From Rothia sp. SD9660Na (GTDB taxonomy: Bacteria; Actinomycetota; Actinomycetes; Actinomycetales; Micrococcaceae): 64,000 bases of DNA. The notes under the pieces were generated by a model. The model was not told the origin of the DNA and made no database searches. It worked only from the letters and a program-made list of their open reading frames with translations. The first letter of the stretch is position 1. Each line of letters starts with the position of its first letter. The DNA lies in contig NZ_CP125946.1 in the NCBI RefSeq assembly GCF_030064065.1, positions 248,001-312,000 on the forward strand. The letters run 5' to 3'. Both the position numbers and the translations under genes were made by a program. Shown here piece by piece: positions 35,502 to 44,367 of the stretch.

Positions 35502-36284
35502 ATGACTGTTCCCTCTCTGAAAACTTCTCTTGTTGGCTCTGGCCCCATCAAAACTGTCTTTTTGCACGGTCTGCTGGGGCGGGGTAAGAACTTCACCCGT
35601 ATTGCGAAGGGGCTGGGGGAGGGGGTGCAAACCCTGCTCGTTGACCTACCTAACCACGGGGCGAGCTACTGGACAGAGAGCTTCGACTATCGGCAGATGG
35701 CAGACCTGGCAGCTGAGGCAGTGGAAGACTATAGTGCCGGTGAGCCCGTCATGCTCATGGGGCACTCTATGGGCGGCAAAATCGCTATGCTGCTGGCCCT
35801 GCGCCACCCCCACCTGGTGAGCAAGCTGGTGGTTATTGATATTGCCCCGGGGGAGTCCAAGGGGAGCTTTGAAATTCTGATGGGCTCCATGCTGAACCTG
35901 CCCATCGAAACCTACACCACCCGTTCCCAGGCCGATGCGGACCTTGCCGTCAATGTGCCTGCGGCGGGCACTCGCGCCTTCCTGCTGCAGAATCTGACCA
36001 TGTCAAAGACCGGTAACTCCTGGGAACCCAACCTGCAGATGCTCCGTCGCCATCTGCCTGAGATTATGGGCTGGCCGGGGGCTGACGGAGTTTTTGAGAA
36101 GCCGGTGCTGTGGGTTGCAGGCGGGGACTCCCCCTATATCACAGATGCTGACCTTGAGCCCATGAAGAAGCTTTTCCCCCTAGTACGCCGTGTGGTGATC
36201 AAGGGGGCCGGGCACTGGGTGCACTCTGAGAAGCCCGAAGAGACCGTCTACCTGCTCAAGCGCTTTATCGGCCTCGACGGCTAG
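35502..36284 (+). CDS. Alpha/beta-hydrolase
   Basis: A 260-residue hydrolase with the nucleophile elbow GHSMGG, oxyanion-side FLHGLLGRGKNF, LVDLPNHGAS and the C-terminal catalytic His in IKGAGHWVHSEKP. The layout resembles the YbfF/BioH-like esterase group; the natural substrate is unknown. TAGAGT lies 7 nt before ATG 35502, as in leaderless genes. The histidine phosphatase gene follows 9 nt later. Confidence 0.85.
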   Translation: MTVPSLKTSLVGSGPIKTVFLHGLLGRGKNFTRIAKGLGEGVQTLLVDLPNHGASYWTESFDYRQMADLAAEAVEDYSAGEPVMLMGHSMGGKIAMLLALRHPHLVSKLVVIDIAPGESKGSFEILMGSMLNLPIETYTTRSQADADLAVNVPAAGTRAFLLQNLTMSKTGNSWEPNLQMLRRHLPEIMGWPGADGVFEKPVLWVAGGDSPYITDADLEPMKKLFPLVRRVVIKGAGHWVHSEKPEETVYLLKRFIGLDG

Positions 36285-36293
36285 GATGGGTGT

Positions 36294-36821
36294 ATGACAG
36301 ACTTCGCCCTACCCCGTCACGACGCCCGCACTCTCATTATCATGCGTCATGCTGAAGCTGACTGGGGGCTTGACGACTTCAATCGCCCGCTGACCCGCCA
36401 CGGGAGTGAGCAGGCCCGGCGGGCTGGGGCCTGGCTCAAGCAGAATGAGCTGTTTCCCGAAATGCTGGTTAGCTCAGCGGCCCTGCGCACACGGCAGACC
36501 ACTACCTGGGTGTCGGATGCACTGGGGGAGAAGGCCCCCACGGCTAGTCTGGACGAACGCCTCTACAATGCACCAGCTTCAGCCTTGCTGACCGCCATCA
36601 ACCGCACTCCGGCGGGCGTGCAGTCCCTGATGCTGATTGCCCACCTGCCCGGAGTCCAGGATGCCGCCCTGCAGCTGGCCCGCCCTGACTCAGACTACGA
36701 GGCACTGATGGACGCCTCCTACGGGTACGCTCCCTCCTCCCTCACGGTCTTTGAGGTAGCGGGCGACTGGGTCCAGCTCATTGAAGGTGAAGCCCGCCTC
36801 ACCCACTTCGCGACCTTTTAG
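36294..36821 (+). CDS. SixA-like histidine phosphatase
   Basis: A 175-residue member of the histidine phosphatase superfamily with the catalytic RHAEADWG at residues ~18-25, the second Arg in SSAALRTRQT, and His in IAHLPGVQD. The short length matches SixA, which removes phosphate from phosphohistidine proteins, but phosphatase targets cannot be told from sequence. TAGGAT lies 6 nt before ATG 36294. Confidence 0.85.
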   Translation: MTDFALPRHDARTLIIMRHAEADWGLDDFNRPLTRHGSEQARRAGAWLKQNELFPEMLVSSAALRTRQTTTWVSDALGEKAPTASLDERLYNAPASALLTAINRTPAGVQSLMLIAHLPGVQDAALQLARPDSDYEALMDASYGYAPSSLTVFEVAGDWVQLIEGEARLTHFATF

Positions 36822-36936
36822 CGAGAGTTGCCTGCGGGCGTCCGCACCTGCGCTGCTGTTGCCATGTGTGGTGGCATCGCCATATATGGTGGTGAGCGGC
36901 CCACCGGCCTAGTGAGTTTCTAAGAGGGCACAGAAA

Positions 36937-36966
36937 AACCCCGGTTGAGCATATCAACCGGGGTTT
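36937..36966. terminator. Bidirectional terminator between the phosphatase gene and tRNA-Ser(GCT)
   Basis: A 12-bp perfect stem AACCCCGGTTGA (36937-36948) / TCAACCGGGGTT (36954-36965) with A- and T-tracts on both sides serves the plus-strand gene and the minus-strand tRNA. Confidence 0.8.
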
Positions 36967-36968
36967 TG

Positions 36969-37060
36969 TGGCGGAGACGGGGGGATTTGAACCCCCGGTC
37001 GAGTTTAACCCCGACCCTTCATTAGCAGTGAAGTCCATTCGGCCGCTCTGGCACGTCTCC
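36969..37060 (-). tRNA. tRNA-Ser (anticodon GCT)
   Basis: On the minus strand: acceptor GGAGACG/CGTCTCC, anticodon loop CTGCTAA, a long variable arm and T-arm GGGGGTTCAAATCCCCC. CCA is encoded. Confidence 0.95.
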
Positions 37061-37237
37061 ATAGTCTGTGTAGAGGCTCGTCAACGTGGCCTAGCAACAC
37101 AGCTCTACCCATACTAGCGACAAAAGTAGCGCCGGTCAAAACCCCGTGAGATACAGGCGCTAACCCTGGAGCTTGCTGTGGACCACTTGATAAAATGGCA
37201 CAGGTAACACTCAGTACCCAACGGTAAGGAAATCGGC

Positions 37238-37624
37238 GTGTCAGAATCGTACAACCAGCAGAACCCCCAGAATTCAGGTCAGAACTACGGCTCCTATAGT
37301 GCGCCCAGCGAGCAGCCCTACGCCCAGAACTACAACCAGCCCTACGGCCAGGTTGCTGTAAACCCTGAGGGGCAGAAGCACGCCCAGAACGCCATGATTT
37401 TCGGTATTCTGTCCATCGTGATTGCGGGCCTCGGCGTAGTTTTTGGTCCCCTGGCTCTTTCCCAGGTCCGCAAGGCTGAATCCTACGGGGCTGAGGCAAC
37501 CGTCGGTAAGGTCACCGGCTGGATTGGGCTGGTGCTGGGCATCCTCTCCCTGCTGTTTATCATCGCCTACATTGTCTTTATCGTTGTTCTGGTCAGCGCT
37601 ACTAGTACATCTTCTGCCTACTAG
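37238..37624 (+). CDS. DUF4190-type membrane protein
   Basis: A 128-residue protein with an Asn/Gln/Tyr/Ser-rich N-terminal tail (residues 1-45), then two membrane helices (about 52-75 and 92-120) joined by GPLALSQVRKAESYG, the block typical of DUF4190 proteins. TAAGGAAA precedes GTG 37238. Function unknown. Confidence 0.8.
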   Translation: MSESYNQQNPQNSGQNYGSYSAPSEQPYAQNYNQPYGQVAVNPEGQKHAQNAMIFGILSIVIAGLGVVFGPLALSQVRKAESYGAEATVGKVTGWIGLVLGILSLLFIIAYIVFIVVLVSATSTSSAY

Positions 37625-37646
37625 CGTCAGAGTTTCTTGCTGAGAG

Positions 37647-37680
37647 AACGGGGGTAGGTTAAATGCCTGCCCCCGTTTTA
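37647..37680 (+). terminator. Terminator of the DUF4190 gene
   Basis: AACGGGGGTAGG (37647-37658) / CCTGCCCCCGTT (37666-37677) followed by TTA. An 8-bp palindrome TATGCCCG/CGGGCATA follows at 37679-37698. Confidence 0.75.
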
Positions 37681-37700
37681 TGCCCGAATCCGGGCATAAA

Positions 37701-37730
37701 AAAGCCCCGCTCCCTTACGGAAGCGGGCTT
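37701..37730 (-). terminator. Terminator of tRNA-Ser(TGA)
   Basis: Symmetric stem AAGCCC-GCT / AGCGGGCTT with an A-tract that becomes a T run on the minus strand, directly behind the tRNA. Confidence 0.75.
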
Positions 37731-37733
37731 TCT

Positions 37734-37824
37734 TGGCGGATGGTGTGGGATTTGAACCCACGAGACGGGGTTGCCGCCTACTGGTTTTCAAGACCAGCTC
37801 CTTCGGCCGCTCGGACAACCATCC
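37734..37824 (-). tRNA. tRNA-Ser (anticodon TGA)
   Basis: On the minus strand: acceptor GGATGGT/ACCATCC, anticodon loop CTTGAAA, a long variable arm GGCGGCAACCCCGTC and T-arm GTGGGTTCAAATCCCAC. CCA is encoded. It is the third tRNA-Ser within 4.6 kb. Confidence 0.95.
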
Positions 37825-37993
37825 AAACTGTGCTGAGCACTTCTACCATGGTACACAGTTGCCGCCCTAAAGCAAAATAGTGGTCTTTGTGCCCTTGCTC
37901 TCGTTAGGCTGGGGTAAGGGGCGGGCAGCAAGCGTCCGTCCGCCCATCCGCCCCGAGAAGGGGCAGAAAAACCTGTCTGAGAAGGAGTTCCCC

Positions 37994-38986
37994 ATGCGCG
38001 CCATCCTCGAAGAAGAACACGGCGGCACCGAGGTGCTGGTCGTGAGCGAGCAACCTACGCCGACACCTGGCCCCGGCCAGGTGCTGCTACGGGTGGCGGC
38101 CAGCGGGGTTAACCGGGCGGATGTCTCCCAGCGGCAGGGTTTTTACCCTCCGCCCCCTGGGGCTAGTTCTATCTACGGCCTGGAGGTCTCAGGTACGGTG
38201 GAAGCCGTAGGGGAGGGTGTCGATGGGGGCTACCTGGACCTGGAGCGGGTTGCCCTGCTCGCTGGCGGTGGGTATGCCGAGTACGTGGCGGTGGATCTGA
38301 GCCATACCCTGCCGGTGCCCGAAGGCACCAGCCTCGAGGACGCTGCCGGGCTTATCGAGGTAGCTGCAACGGTCTACTCCAACCTGGTGCTCACCCTGGG
38401 GGTATCTACCGCCCCTGAAGATAACGACGGCAAAACTCTGCTCATTCACGGTGGTACCGGCGGCATTGGTACCCACGCTATCGAACTGGCCCGAGCCTTG
38501 GGGCTGCAGGTTTTTGCTACCGGCGGTAGTGATGAAAAGTGTGATTTTATCCGGGCACTGGGTGCTGAGGCTATCAACTACCGCACTCAGGATTTTCGCG
38601 AAACCGCTCGCCTGCTGACGGACGGACGCGGGGTCGACTACATCCTGGATGTTGTGGGCGGAGCCTACCTGGAAGGGAACATTAAGACCCTAGCGGTAGA
38701 TGGCTCTATGGCCGTCATTGGCCTGCAGGGCGGACCCAAGGGGCAGCTTAATCTGGGGTATATGCTCCCGCGCCGCTTGAGCGTGCATGCCACCTCCCTG
38801 CGTTCGCGGTCGGCTTCGGATAAGGCCCGCATTGTGGACGGTGTGGGGCAGTTTGTGTGGCCCCTGATCGAAAGTGGGGAGATCTCAAACCATACCAGCG
38901 CTGTCTTCCCGCTTGAGCGGGCATCAGAAGCCCACGCCCATTTAGAAGCTGGGGAGCACCGCGGCAAAATCCTGCTGACCCCCTAG
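37994..38986 (+). CDS. Quinone oxidoreductase (zinc-free MDR, PIG3-like)
   Basis: A 330-residue medium-chain reductase that uses NADPH to reduce quinones or enones. It has the N-terminal GroES-like domain (SGVNRADVSQRQGFYPPPPG, the PIG3/QOR signature) and a Rossmann fold with HGGTGGIGTHAIELARALG. Zinc-binding cysteines are absent. ATG 37994 follows GAAGGAG; an earlier in-frame codon at 37880 lacks a ribosome-binding site. Physiological substrate unknown. Confidence 0.88.
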   Translation: MRAILEEEHGGTEVLVVSEQPTPTPGPGQVLLRVAASGVNRADVSQRQGFYPPPPGASSIYGLEVSGTVEAVGEGVDGGYLDLERVALLAGGGYAEYVAVDLSHTLPVPEGTSLEDAAGLIEVAATVYSNLVLTLGVSTAPEDNDGKTLLIHGGTGGIGTHAIELARALGLQVFATGGSDEKCDFIRALGAEAINYRTQDFRETARLLTDGRGVDYILDVVGGAYLEGNIKTLAVDGSMAVIGLQGGPKGQLNLGYMLPRRLSVHATSLRSRSASDKARIVDGVGQFVWPLIESGEISNHTSAVFPLERASEAHAHLEAGEHRGKILLTP

Positions 38987-39108
38987 GGGCGGGAGTCCTT
39001 GAAACCATCCTGGGGCTTGCTGGATGACATAGTGAGTGAAAAACGATGTCATAAGGGTCGTAACATGTGACCTGGCCCCATAGGGGGAGTAAGGTGTGAT
39101 TGCACGCA

Positions 39109-39124
39109 CCCACACAGTTGTGGG
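39109..39124. promoter_or_regulatory. Palindrome in the cstA promoter region
   Basis: CCCACA (39109-39114) / TGTGGG (39119-39124) with a 4-nt spacer, in a stretch rich in TGTG and CACA. Carbon-starvation genes are often under CRP/GlxR control (TGTGA-N6-TCACA), but no site with the correct spacing is present, so the regulator is unknown. Confidence 0.35.
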
Positions 39125-39151
39125 ACATCACAGTCACATTGGAGCCTCACC

Positions 39152-41422
39152 ATGTCACCACAGAGCTCTTCAACCCTAGAGCAGGAGCGGCCACAAGCCT
39201 ACGTTGACCCCGACGTGCTCGATGCCGAACACCACACCTGGAAGCCCAAAACCATCGCCATCTGGGCCCTCATCGCCCTGGTCGGAGCGGTTTCCTGGTC
39301 CATGATCGCTATCTTCCGCGGAGAAACCGTCAACGCCATCTGGTTTGTCTTCGCCGCCGTCTGTAGCTATCTGATTGCCTACCGCTTCTACGCCCGCTTC
39401 ATCGAAGCCAAACTTACCCAGCCCGATGACCGCCGCGCGACCCCCGCCGAATACGACGCTGACGGCAAGGACTACGCCGCCACCGATCGCCGCGTACTCT
39501 ACGGCCACCACTTCGCCGCTATCGCGGGCGCTGGTCCCCTGGTAGGCCCCGTCCTGGCAGCCCAGATGGGCTTTTTGCCCGGCACTATCTGGATCATTGT
39601 TGGTGTTATTTTTGCTGGTGCCGTGCAGGACTACCTGGTGCTCTTCTTCTCCATGCGCCGGGGCGGCCGCTCCCTGGGCCAGATGGCCAAGGAAGAGCTA
39701 GGAACTGTAGGTGGCTATGCCGCCATTCTGGCAACCCTGGCCATCATGATCATCATTACCGCTATCCTTGCCCTGGTTGTGGTCAACGCCCTGGGTGAAT
39801 CCCCCTGGGGTGTTTTCTCGGTGGGCATGACTATCCCCATCGCCCTCTTCATGGGTGTTTACCTGCGCTACCTGCGCCCCGGTAAGGTGGGCGAAGTATC
39901 GCTGATTGGCTTTGTCCTGCTCATGGCCGCTATTGTGGGCGGCGGCTGGGTCTCCAACACCGCCTGGGGTATGGAGTACCTGCTGCTTGACCGCGTCACC
40001 CTGGCCTGGTGCGTCATTATCTACGGCTTTATTGCCGCCGTCCTGCCCGTCTGGTTGCTGCTCGCCCCGCGCGACTACCTCTCAACCTTCATGAAAGTGG
40101 GCACCATCATGCTGCTGGCTGTCGGCATTATCGTAGTCCGCCCTGAAATCACCGTTCCTGCCATCAGCGAGTTCGCCGGCCGCGCCGATGGCCCCGTCTG
40201 GTCGGGTTCCCTCTTCCCCTTCCTCTTCGTCACCATCGCCTGCGGTGCTCTGTCTGGATTCCACGCCCTGATCGCCTCGGGTACCACTCCCAAGATGGTT
40301 GAAAAGGAACGCCAGACCCGTTTCATTGGCTACGGTGGCATGCTCATGGAGTCTTTTGTGGCCATCATGGCCCTGGTCGCTGCTGTCACTATCGACCGCG
40401 GCATCTACTTCGCCATGAACTCAGCAGCTGGGGCAACCGGCGGTACTGTCGAATCAGCGGCTGTCTTTGTTAACTCCCTGGGCCTAACCGGCGTGCACGT
40501 CACCCCCGAACTGCTGCAGGGCACCGCGGACGCCGTCGGCGAGCACTCCATCGTCTCCCGCACCGGTGGCGCCCCCACCCTGGCCGTGGGCATGGCGCTC
40601 ATTCTCAACCAGATGCTGCCCTGGTTCGAACTCACCAGCTTCTGGTACCACTTCGCCATCATGTTTGAGGCCCTCTTCATTCTCACTGCGGTGGACGCCG
40701 GTACCCGCGTAGCCCGCTTCATGCTCTCGGATACCCTGGGCAACTTCTTCCCCAAGTTCCGTGACCATAACTGGCGACTGGGCGCCTGGCTGACCACTGC
40801 CGTCATGGTGGCAGGCTGGGGTTCGATTCTGATTCTGGGCGTTACCGACCCGCTCGGTGGCATCAACACCTTCTACCCCCTCTTTGGTATCGCTAACCAG
40901 CTGCTGGCTGCTGTTGCGCTGGCTGTCTGCCTGGCGATTGCCGCGAATAAGGGCCGCTTCAAGTACCTCTGGATTATCGCCCTGCCCCTGGTCTTCGACC
41001 TGGTCGTTACGGTAGTGGGCTCCTACCAGAAGATTTTCTCGTCCAACCCTGCTGTGGGCTACTGGGCTAATCACTTCCGCTACAAGGACGCTCTGGCAGC
41101 CGGTGAAACTTCGCTGGGTGCGGCGAAGGACGTGGCTGCCATGGAGGCGGTTGTACGCAACACCTTCGTGCAGGGCTCGCTTTCTATCCTCTTCGTGGTG
41201 CTGACCCTGGTGGTCGTTGTTACCGCCCTGATTGAGGTCGTCAAGGCTAAGAACGGCCACGCGAAGGAAAGCAAGGAAAACCCCTACATCGAGTCGAAGC
41301 TCTACGCCCCGGCTGGCATGATTGCCACGCCCGCTGAGCGGGAGCTAGAGGCCCAGTGGCAGGAGTTCTACCGCAAGCACCCCGACCAGATCAGCGGTTC
41401 TGCCGGGCACAGTGGCCACTAG
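39152..41422 (+). CDS. cstA: CstA, carbon-starvation/pyruvate or peptide transporter
   Basis: A 756-residue membrane protein with about 16-18 helices. Family blocks include HHFAAIAGAGPLVGPVLAAQ, the metal-like DYLVLFFSMRRGGRS, SGFHALIASGTTPKM and FGIANQLLA. CstA-type proteins import pyruvate or peptides when better carbon is short. The protein is slightly longer than the E. coli one, with an extended N-terminus. The small ybdD-like gene follows 9 nt downstream, the usual partner. Confidence 0.94.
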   Translation: MSPQSSSTLEQERPQAYVDPDVLDAEHHTWKPKTIAIWALIALVGAVSWSMIAIFRGETVNAIWFVFAAVCSYLIAYRFYARFIEAKLTQPDDRRATPAEYDADGKDYAATDRRVLYGHHFAAIAGAGPLVGPVLAAQMGFLPGTIWIIVGVIFAGAVQDYLVLFFSMRRGGRSLGQMAKEELGTVGGYAAILATLAIMIIITAILALVVVNALGESPWGVFSVGMTIPIALFMGVYLRYLRPGKVGEVSLIGFVLLMAAIVGGGWVSNTAWGMEYLLLDRVTLAWCVIIYGFIAAVLPVWLLLAPRDYLSTFMKVGTIMLLAVGIIVVRPEITVPAISEFAGRADGPVWSGSLFPFLFVTIACGALSGFHALIASGTTPKMVEKERQTRFIGYGGMLMESFVAIMALVAAVTIDRGIYFAMNSAAGATGGTVESAAVFVNSLGLTGVHVTPELLQGTADAVGEHSIVSRTGGAPTLAVGMALILNQMLPWFELTSFWYHFAIMFEALFILTAVDAGTRVARFMLSDTLGNFFPKFRDHNWRLGAWLTTAVMVAGWGSILILGVTDPLGGINTFYPLFGIANQLLAAVALAVCLAIAANKGRFKYLWIIALPLVFDLVVTVVGSYQKIFSSNPAVGYWANHFRYKDALAAGETSLGAAKDVAAMEAVVRNTFVQGSLSILFVVLTLVVVVTALIEVVKAKNGHAKESKENPYIESKLYAPAGMIATPAERELEAQWQEFYRKHPDQISGSAGHSGH

Positions 41423-41431
41423 GAGGGGAGT

Positions 41432-41620
41432 ATGAGCATCCGTTCTTTCCTCGCCCGCATCCGCTGGTTCGCTAGTGGAGTTATGGGCGCCGATAAGTAC
41501 CAGAAGTACCTGGCCCACCACCGCGCCAGCGGCTGTACCCATGATCCTATGACCGAGCGGGAGTTCTGGAAGGACTACACTGACTCCCTCGATAAGAACC
41601 CGGGAGCTCGGTGTTGCTAG
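41432..41620 (+). CDS. YbdD/YjiX-family small protein
   Basis: A 62-residue member of the YbdD/YjiX (DUF466) family, the constant companion of CstA-type transporters. It has the conserved GADKYQKYLAHH and MTEREFWKDY, and ends in two cysteines. AGGAGGGGAGT precedes ATG 41432. Its role in transport is not established, though mutants in related systems lose pyruvate uptake. Confidence 0.92.
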   Translation: MSIRSFLARIRWFASGVMGADKYQKYLAHHRASGCTHDPMTEREFWKDYTDSLDKNPGARCC

Positions 41621-41685
41621 GAACAGTGAGAGGCTACGCGCGAAGGGAAGACTTGCCGTAGCGCATCACAATGAAGTCTCGATAT

Positions 41686-41865
41686 AGCGAGGTACGGGGA
41701 CACACGGAAGCCGACTGGCTGAGGCTGGCATGAATCGCTGGTGATGAGCACCGAGATTCCGAGCGCGCGAGGAAAATAAATCTCGGTGCGAATCTGGCGA
41801 GCTTGCGAGCCAGCTAGCGAACCGGCGAGAAGGTTAGTCGGCGGAGTGTGTCCCCGTACCTCGCT
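41686..41865. repeat. Large intergenic palindrome, family copy A
   Basis: Perfect 20-bp arms AGCGAGGTACGGGGACACAC (41686-41705) and their complement (41846-41865). Inside come a 7-bp stem GCCGACT (41710) / AGTCGGC (41836) and a 10-bp hairpin CACCGAGATT (41749) / AATCTCGGTG (41779). The interior shares GGCTGGC(A/G)TGAATCGC and AGCGAACCGGCGAGA with the complement of copy B at 61580. It lies between ybdD and the gene at 41931. Confidence 0.85.
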
Positions 41866-41883
41866 TTTCCAACATCCAGTAGC

Positions 41884-41902
41884 AAATATTAGGGTAACCT
41901 AA
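41884..41902 (+). promoter_or_regulatory. IdeR/DtxR iron-box-like site
   Basis: AGGGTAACCTAA, within a 19-base window starting at 41884, matches 14 of 19 positions of the DtxR/IdeR consensus, with the right half near perfect. It lies 29 nt before the GTG at 41931, where binding of iron-loaded regulator would block transcription. Confidence 0.55.
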
Positions 41903-41930
41903 GTATGTAGACCTCGTGAAAGGAGTAGCC

Positions 41931-42416
41931 GTGGGTATCAAAGACTTCCTGCAGAGCCGCAGGGACGACGCCGAACTTGGCAAAGGCCTCTGGCGCCGCG
42001 CCCACGACCGCTTCGTCCGTGGCCTCGACCGCTTCCACCAGATTCTTGAACGGGTGCCTGCCGGGCCCACTCTTGAAGAGCTTGTCCCCCTGGCTAACGA
42101 GTTGGCTGACCTGCTGCCGCGCGTACGCACTATTGCCACCGAGGCCCAGCGACTGGCTCCTAGTGAATCAAACGATATTCCCGCTTCTCCCACCGGGGTG
42201 TACTCCGACCTGCACCGGGCGCTTTCCAAGGCGGGTAACTCCCTGGCCCTTTGTGCTGAAGCCCTGGCTATGACCCGTTGCGCCGGTGATTGCGGCACCG
42301 ACTGTACCCGCACCGCCACCATCGCCCGCCGGGTTGAGACGGTAGAGCAGCACGTTGCGGACGCCGAAGCCCGCCTGGAAGCTGCCCGGCAGGAAGCGCT
42401 GGCCCCGGCGTCCTAA
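41931..42416 (+). CDS. Uncharacterised helical protein behind an iron-box-like site
   Basis: A 161-residue, largely helical soluble protein without signal peptide. A cysteine cluster CAGDCGTDC (about residues 123-131), with another Cys and a Cys-free coiled-coil C-terminus (VEQHVADAEARLEAAR), is notable and could bind metal; that is inference. GTG 41931 follows AAAGGAG. The upstream iron-box-like site suggests control by iron. I recognise no named family. Confidence 0.7.
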   Translation: MGIKDFLQSRRDDAELGKGLWRRAHDRFVRGLDRFHQILERVPAGPTLEELVPLANELADLLPRVRTIATEAQRLAPSESNDIPASPTGVYSDLHRALSKAGNSLALCAEALAMTRCAGDCGTDCTRTATIARRVETVEQHVADAEARLEAARQEALAPAS

Positions 42417-42563
42417 CCGGTTCTGTCACCCATATCGCGTAGCTATCCCCTAAAAAGTACCTGCCCACCTGCGCTGCTAGCCGGTAAGGTAGGTGGGTGC
42501 CCGTTCGCGCTTTCTCAGGGCACCGCCACACACCGCACCTGATTCAGAGGGGATTTCTACGCC

Positions 42564-43730
42564 GTGAACCGCTACGCCCACATTGATGCGATGCGCGCTT
42601 TTGCGGTGCTTCTGGTGGTGTTTTCCCACGCCGGGCTGACCTTTGTGCCGGGCGGGTCGGGTGTAACAATTTTCTTTGCCATCTCGGGTTTCATTATCAC
42701 CTACCTGCTGCTGCGGGAGCGCGATAAGACCGGTAGCTTCGACCTAGCAGGCTTCTACATTCGCCGCCTGCTCAAAATCGCTCCGCCCCTGATTCTGGCG
42801 ATTGTGATACCCACGCTGGTCTATCGGTCGATGGGTGGGGCCGTCGATACCCTGGACTTTCTGGGGCAGGTCTTCTTCTTCTTTAACCTGCGCTACCTGG
42901 ACTCGCAGATTACCGTGCTGCCGGGCACGCACGTGATGTGGTCCCTGTCGATTGAAGAGCAGTTCTACCTGGTCTTTGCCCTAATCTGGCTGGTGCTGGT
43001 GCGCTGGACTGCCTACCGTCGGGCCCTGACCGTACTGGGTGTGACCGTGGTGCTCTACTCGTCACTGTCTCGCTGGGTTTTACATGATGCGGGGGCTAGC
43101 ACTGATCGCATCTACTTCGGCACCGACACCCGCATGGAGGCTATTGCCATCGGCATGCTCACCGCCCTGTGGTACCACCGCTACGCCGCGGACGAGATGG
43201 TACTGGGGCGCGAGGTCGTGGGCCGCCGCTACCGGTCAGGGGCCCTAATTCAGGACGGACGCACCATCCCACTTCTAGGGCGCAACTGGGTACTTTTCGC
43301 CGCCCTGGGGGTCTACCTGCTGACCCTGGTGATTCGCGATGAGACCTTCCGCGATACGGTGCGCTATTCGCTCCAGGCATGGGCGGCGTCCGCTGTGATG
43401 CTCTGGGGCCTGGTTGCCTCGCGCCAGCCCCTGGGCGCTACGGTACACCGTTTCTTGGCCTGGCGGCCCCTACAGCTGATTGGCCTGTCGAGCTACAGCA
43501 TTTACCTGGTGCACGATGTGCTCTTCAAGACCCTAGAACCCTACCTGCACGGGCTGCCGACTCCGACCCAGGTTACCCTGCTGGCCTTGCTGGGTGTGGC
43601 TGCCGGTGTAGCTATGTACCTGGCGATCGAAGTGCCGGTGATGCGCTTTAAAGACCTCTACTTCGGGGCGAGCTGGAAGAAACAAGCGGCAGCGGCCGAT
43701 ACCCCCGGCCCCCTGGGAACCAAGAGCTAA
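42564..43730 (+). CDS. Acyltransferase-3 family membrane protein (OafA-like)
   Basis: A 388-residue membrane protein with about ten helices. The N-terminal YAHIDAMRAFAVLLVVFSHAG with its conserved His, the motif SIEEQFYLVFALIW and SYSIYLVHDVLF are typical of acyltransferase family 3, which O-acetylates surface polysaccharides, peptidoglycan or lipids. The acceptor is unknown. GTG 42564 lies 14 nt after AGAGGGGA. Confidence 0.88.
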   Translation: MNRYAHIDAMRAFAVLLVVFSHAGLTFVPGGSGVTIFFAISGFIITYLLLRERDKTGSFDLAGFYIRRLLKIAPPLILAIVIPTLVYRSMGGAVDTLDFLGQVFFFFNLRYLDSQITVLPGTHVMWSLSIEEQFYLVFALIWLVLVRWTAYRRALTVLGVTVVLYSSLSRWVLHDAGASTDRIYFGTDTRMEAIAIGMLTALWYHRYAADEMVLGREVVGRRYRSGALIQDGRTIPLLGRNWVLFAALGVYLLTLVIRDETFRDTVRYSLQAWAASAVMLWGLVASRQPLGATVHRFLAWRPLQLIGLSSYSIYLVHDVLFKTLEPYLHGLPTPTQVTLLALLGVAAGVAMYLAIEVPVMRFKDLYFGASWKKQAAAADTPGPLGTKS

Positions 43731-43737
43731 AGAAGAG

Positions 43738-44367
43738 CTAGAGCAGCCCCTCGCTCCGGGCCGCAGCGATAGCTGCCGTGCGGTTATCGACACCCAGCTT
43801 GGTGTAGATATGCACCAGGTGGGTCTTCACCGTGGCCTGAGAAATAAAGAGGGCCTCAGCCAGCTCCTTATTGGTCGCCCCGGTAGCCAACAGCTTGAGC
43901 AGCTCCATCTCCCGGGCCGACAGAGAAATAGCGGGCCGCTGCATACGCTCCATCAGGGCCGCCGTGATCTCGGGCGACAGCGTCCGCTCACCCCGCGCCG
44001 TCGCCAGCACCGCCGCCTGTACCTGATCGGGCGGGGCGTCCTTCAGTAGGTAGCCCAGGGCCCCTGCCTCAATCGCCGCAACGATATCACCCTGGGTGTC
44101 AAAGGTCGTCAAAATCAGCACCGGCGGCCCGCCCGCAGCCTTGAAAGCGCGGGTTGCCTCGATACCATCCATGGGCTTCATCTGAATGTCCATAACCACC
44201 ACATCCAGCACCGCCCCAGTCCGGGCCTGTTCGGCGGCTACGGCAAGCGCAGCTGACCCGTCGGCTGCTTCGGCAACCACGTCGATGCCCTCAAAACTTT
44301 CGAACATCGCGCGCAGGCCGGCGCGTACAACGGGGTGGTCATCAACGAGTAGGGCGCGGACGGTCAC
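43738..44367 (-). CDS. NarL/LuxR-type response regulator
   Basis: A 209-residue regulator with a receiver domain (acidic pocket VDDHPVV, phospho-acceptor Asp60 in VVVMDIQMKPMDG, Lys in LLKDAPP) and a C-terminal LuxR helix-turn-helix (LSAREMELLKLLATGATNKE). It overlaps its kinase gene by 4 nt. The divergent ABC exporter at 45903 is the likely target. Confidence 0.93.
   Translation of the reverse strand: MTVRALLVDDHPVVRAGLRAMFESFEGIDVVAEAADGSAALAVAAEQARTGAVLDVVVMDIQMKPMDGIEATRAFKAAGGPPVLILTTFDTQGDIVAAIEAGALGYLLKDAPPDQVQAAVLATARGERTLSPEITAALMERMQRPAISLSAREMELLKLLATGATNKELAEALFISQATVKTHLVHIYTKLGVDNRTAAIAAARSEGLL

Noticed and set aside
39080..39151. CRP/GlxR site before cstA
   Set aside because: TGTG and CACA halves occur but none have the TGTGA-N6-TCACA spacing; only a short palindrome was kept as a weak candidate.
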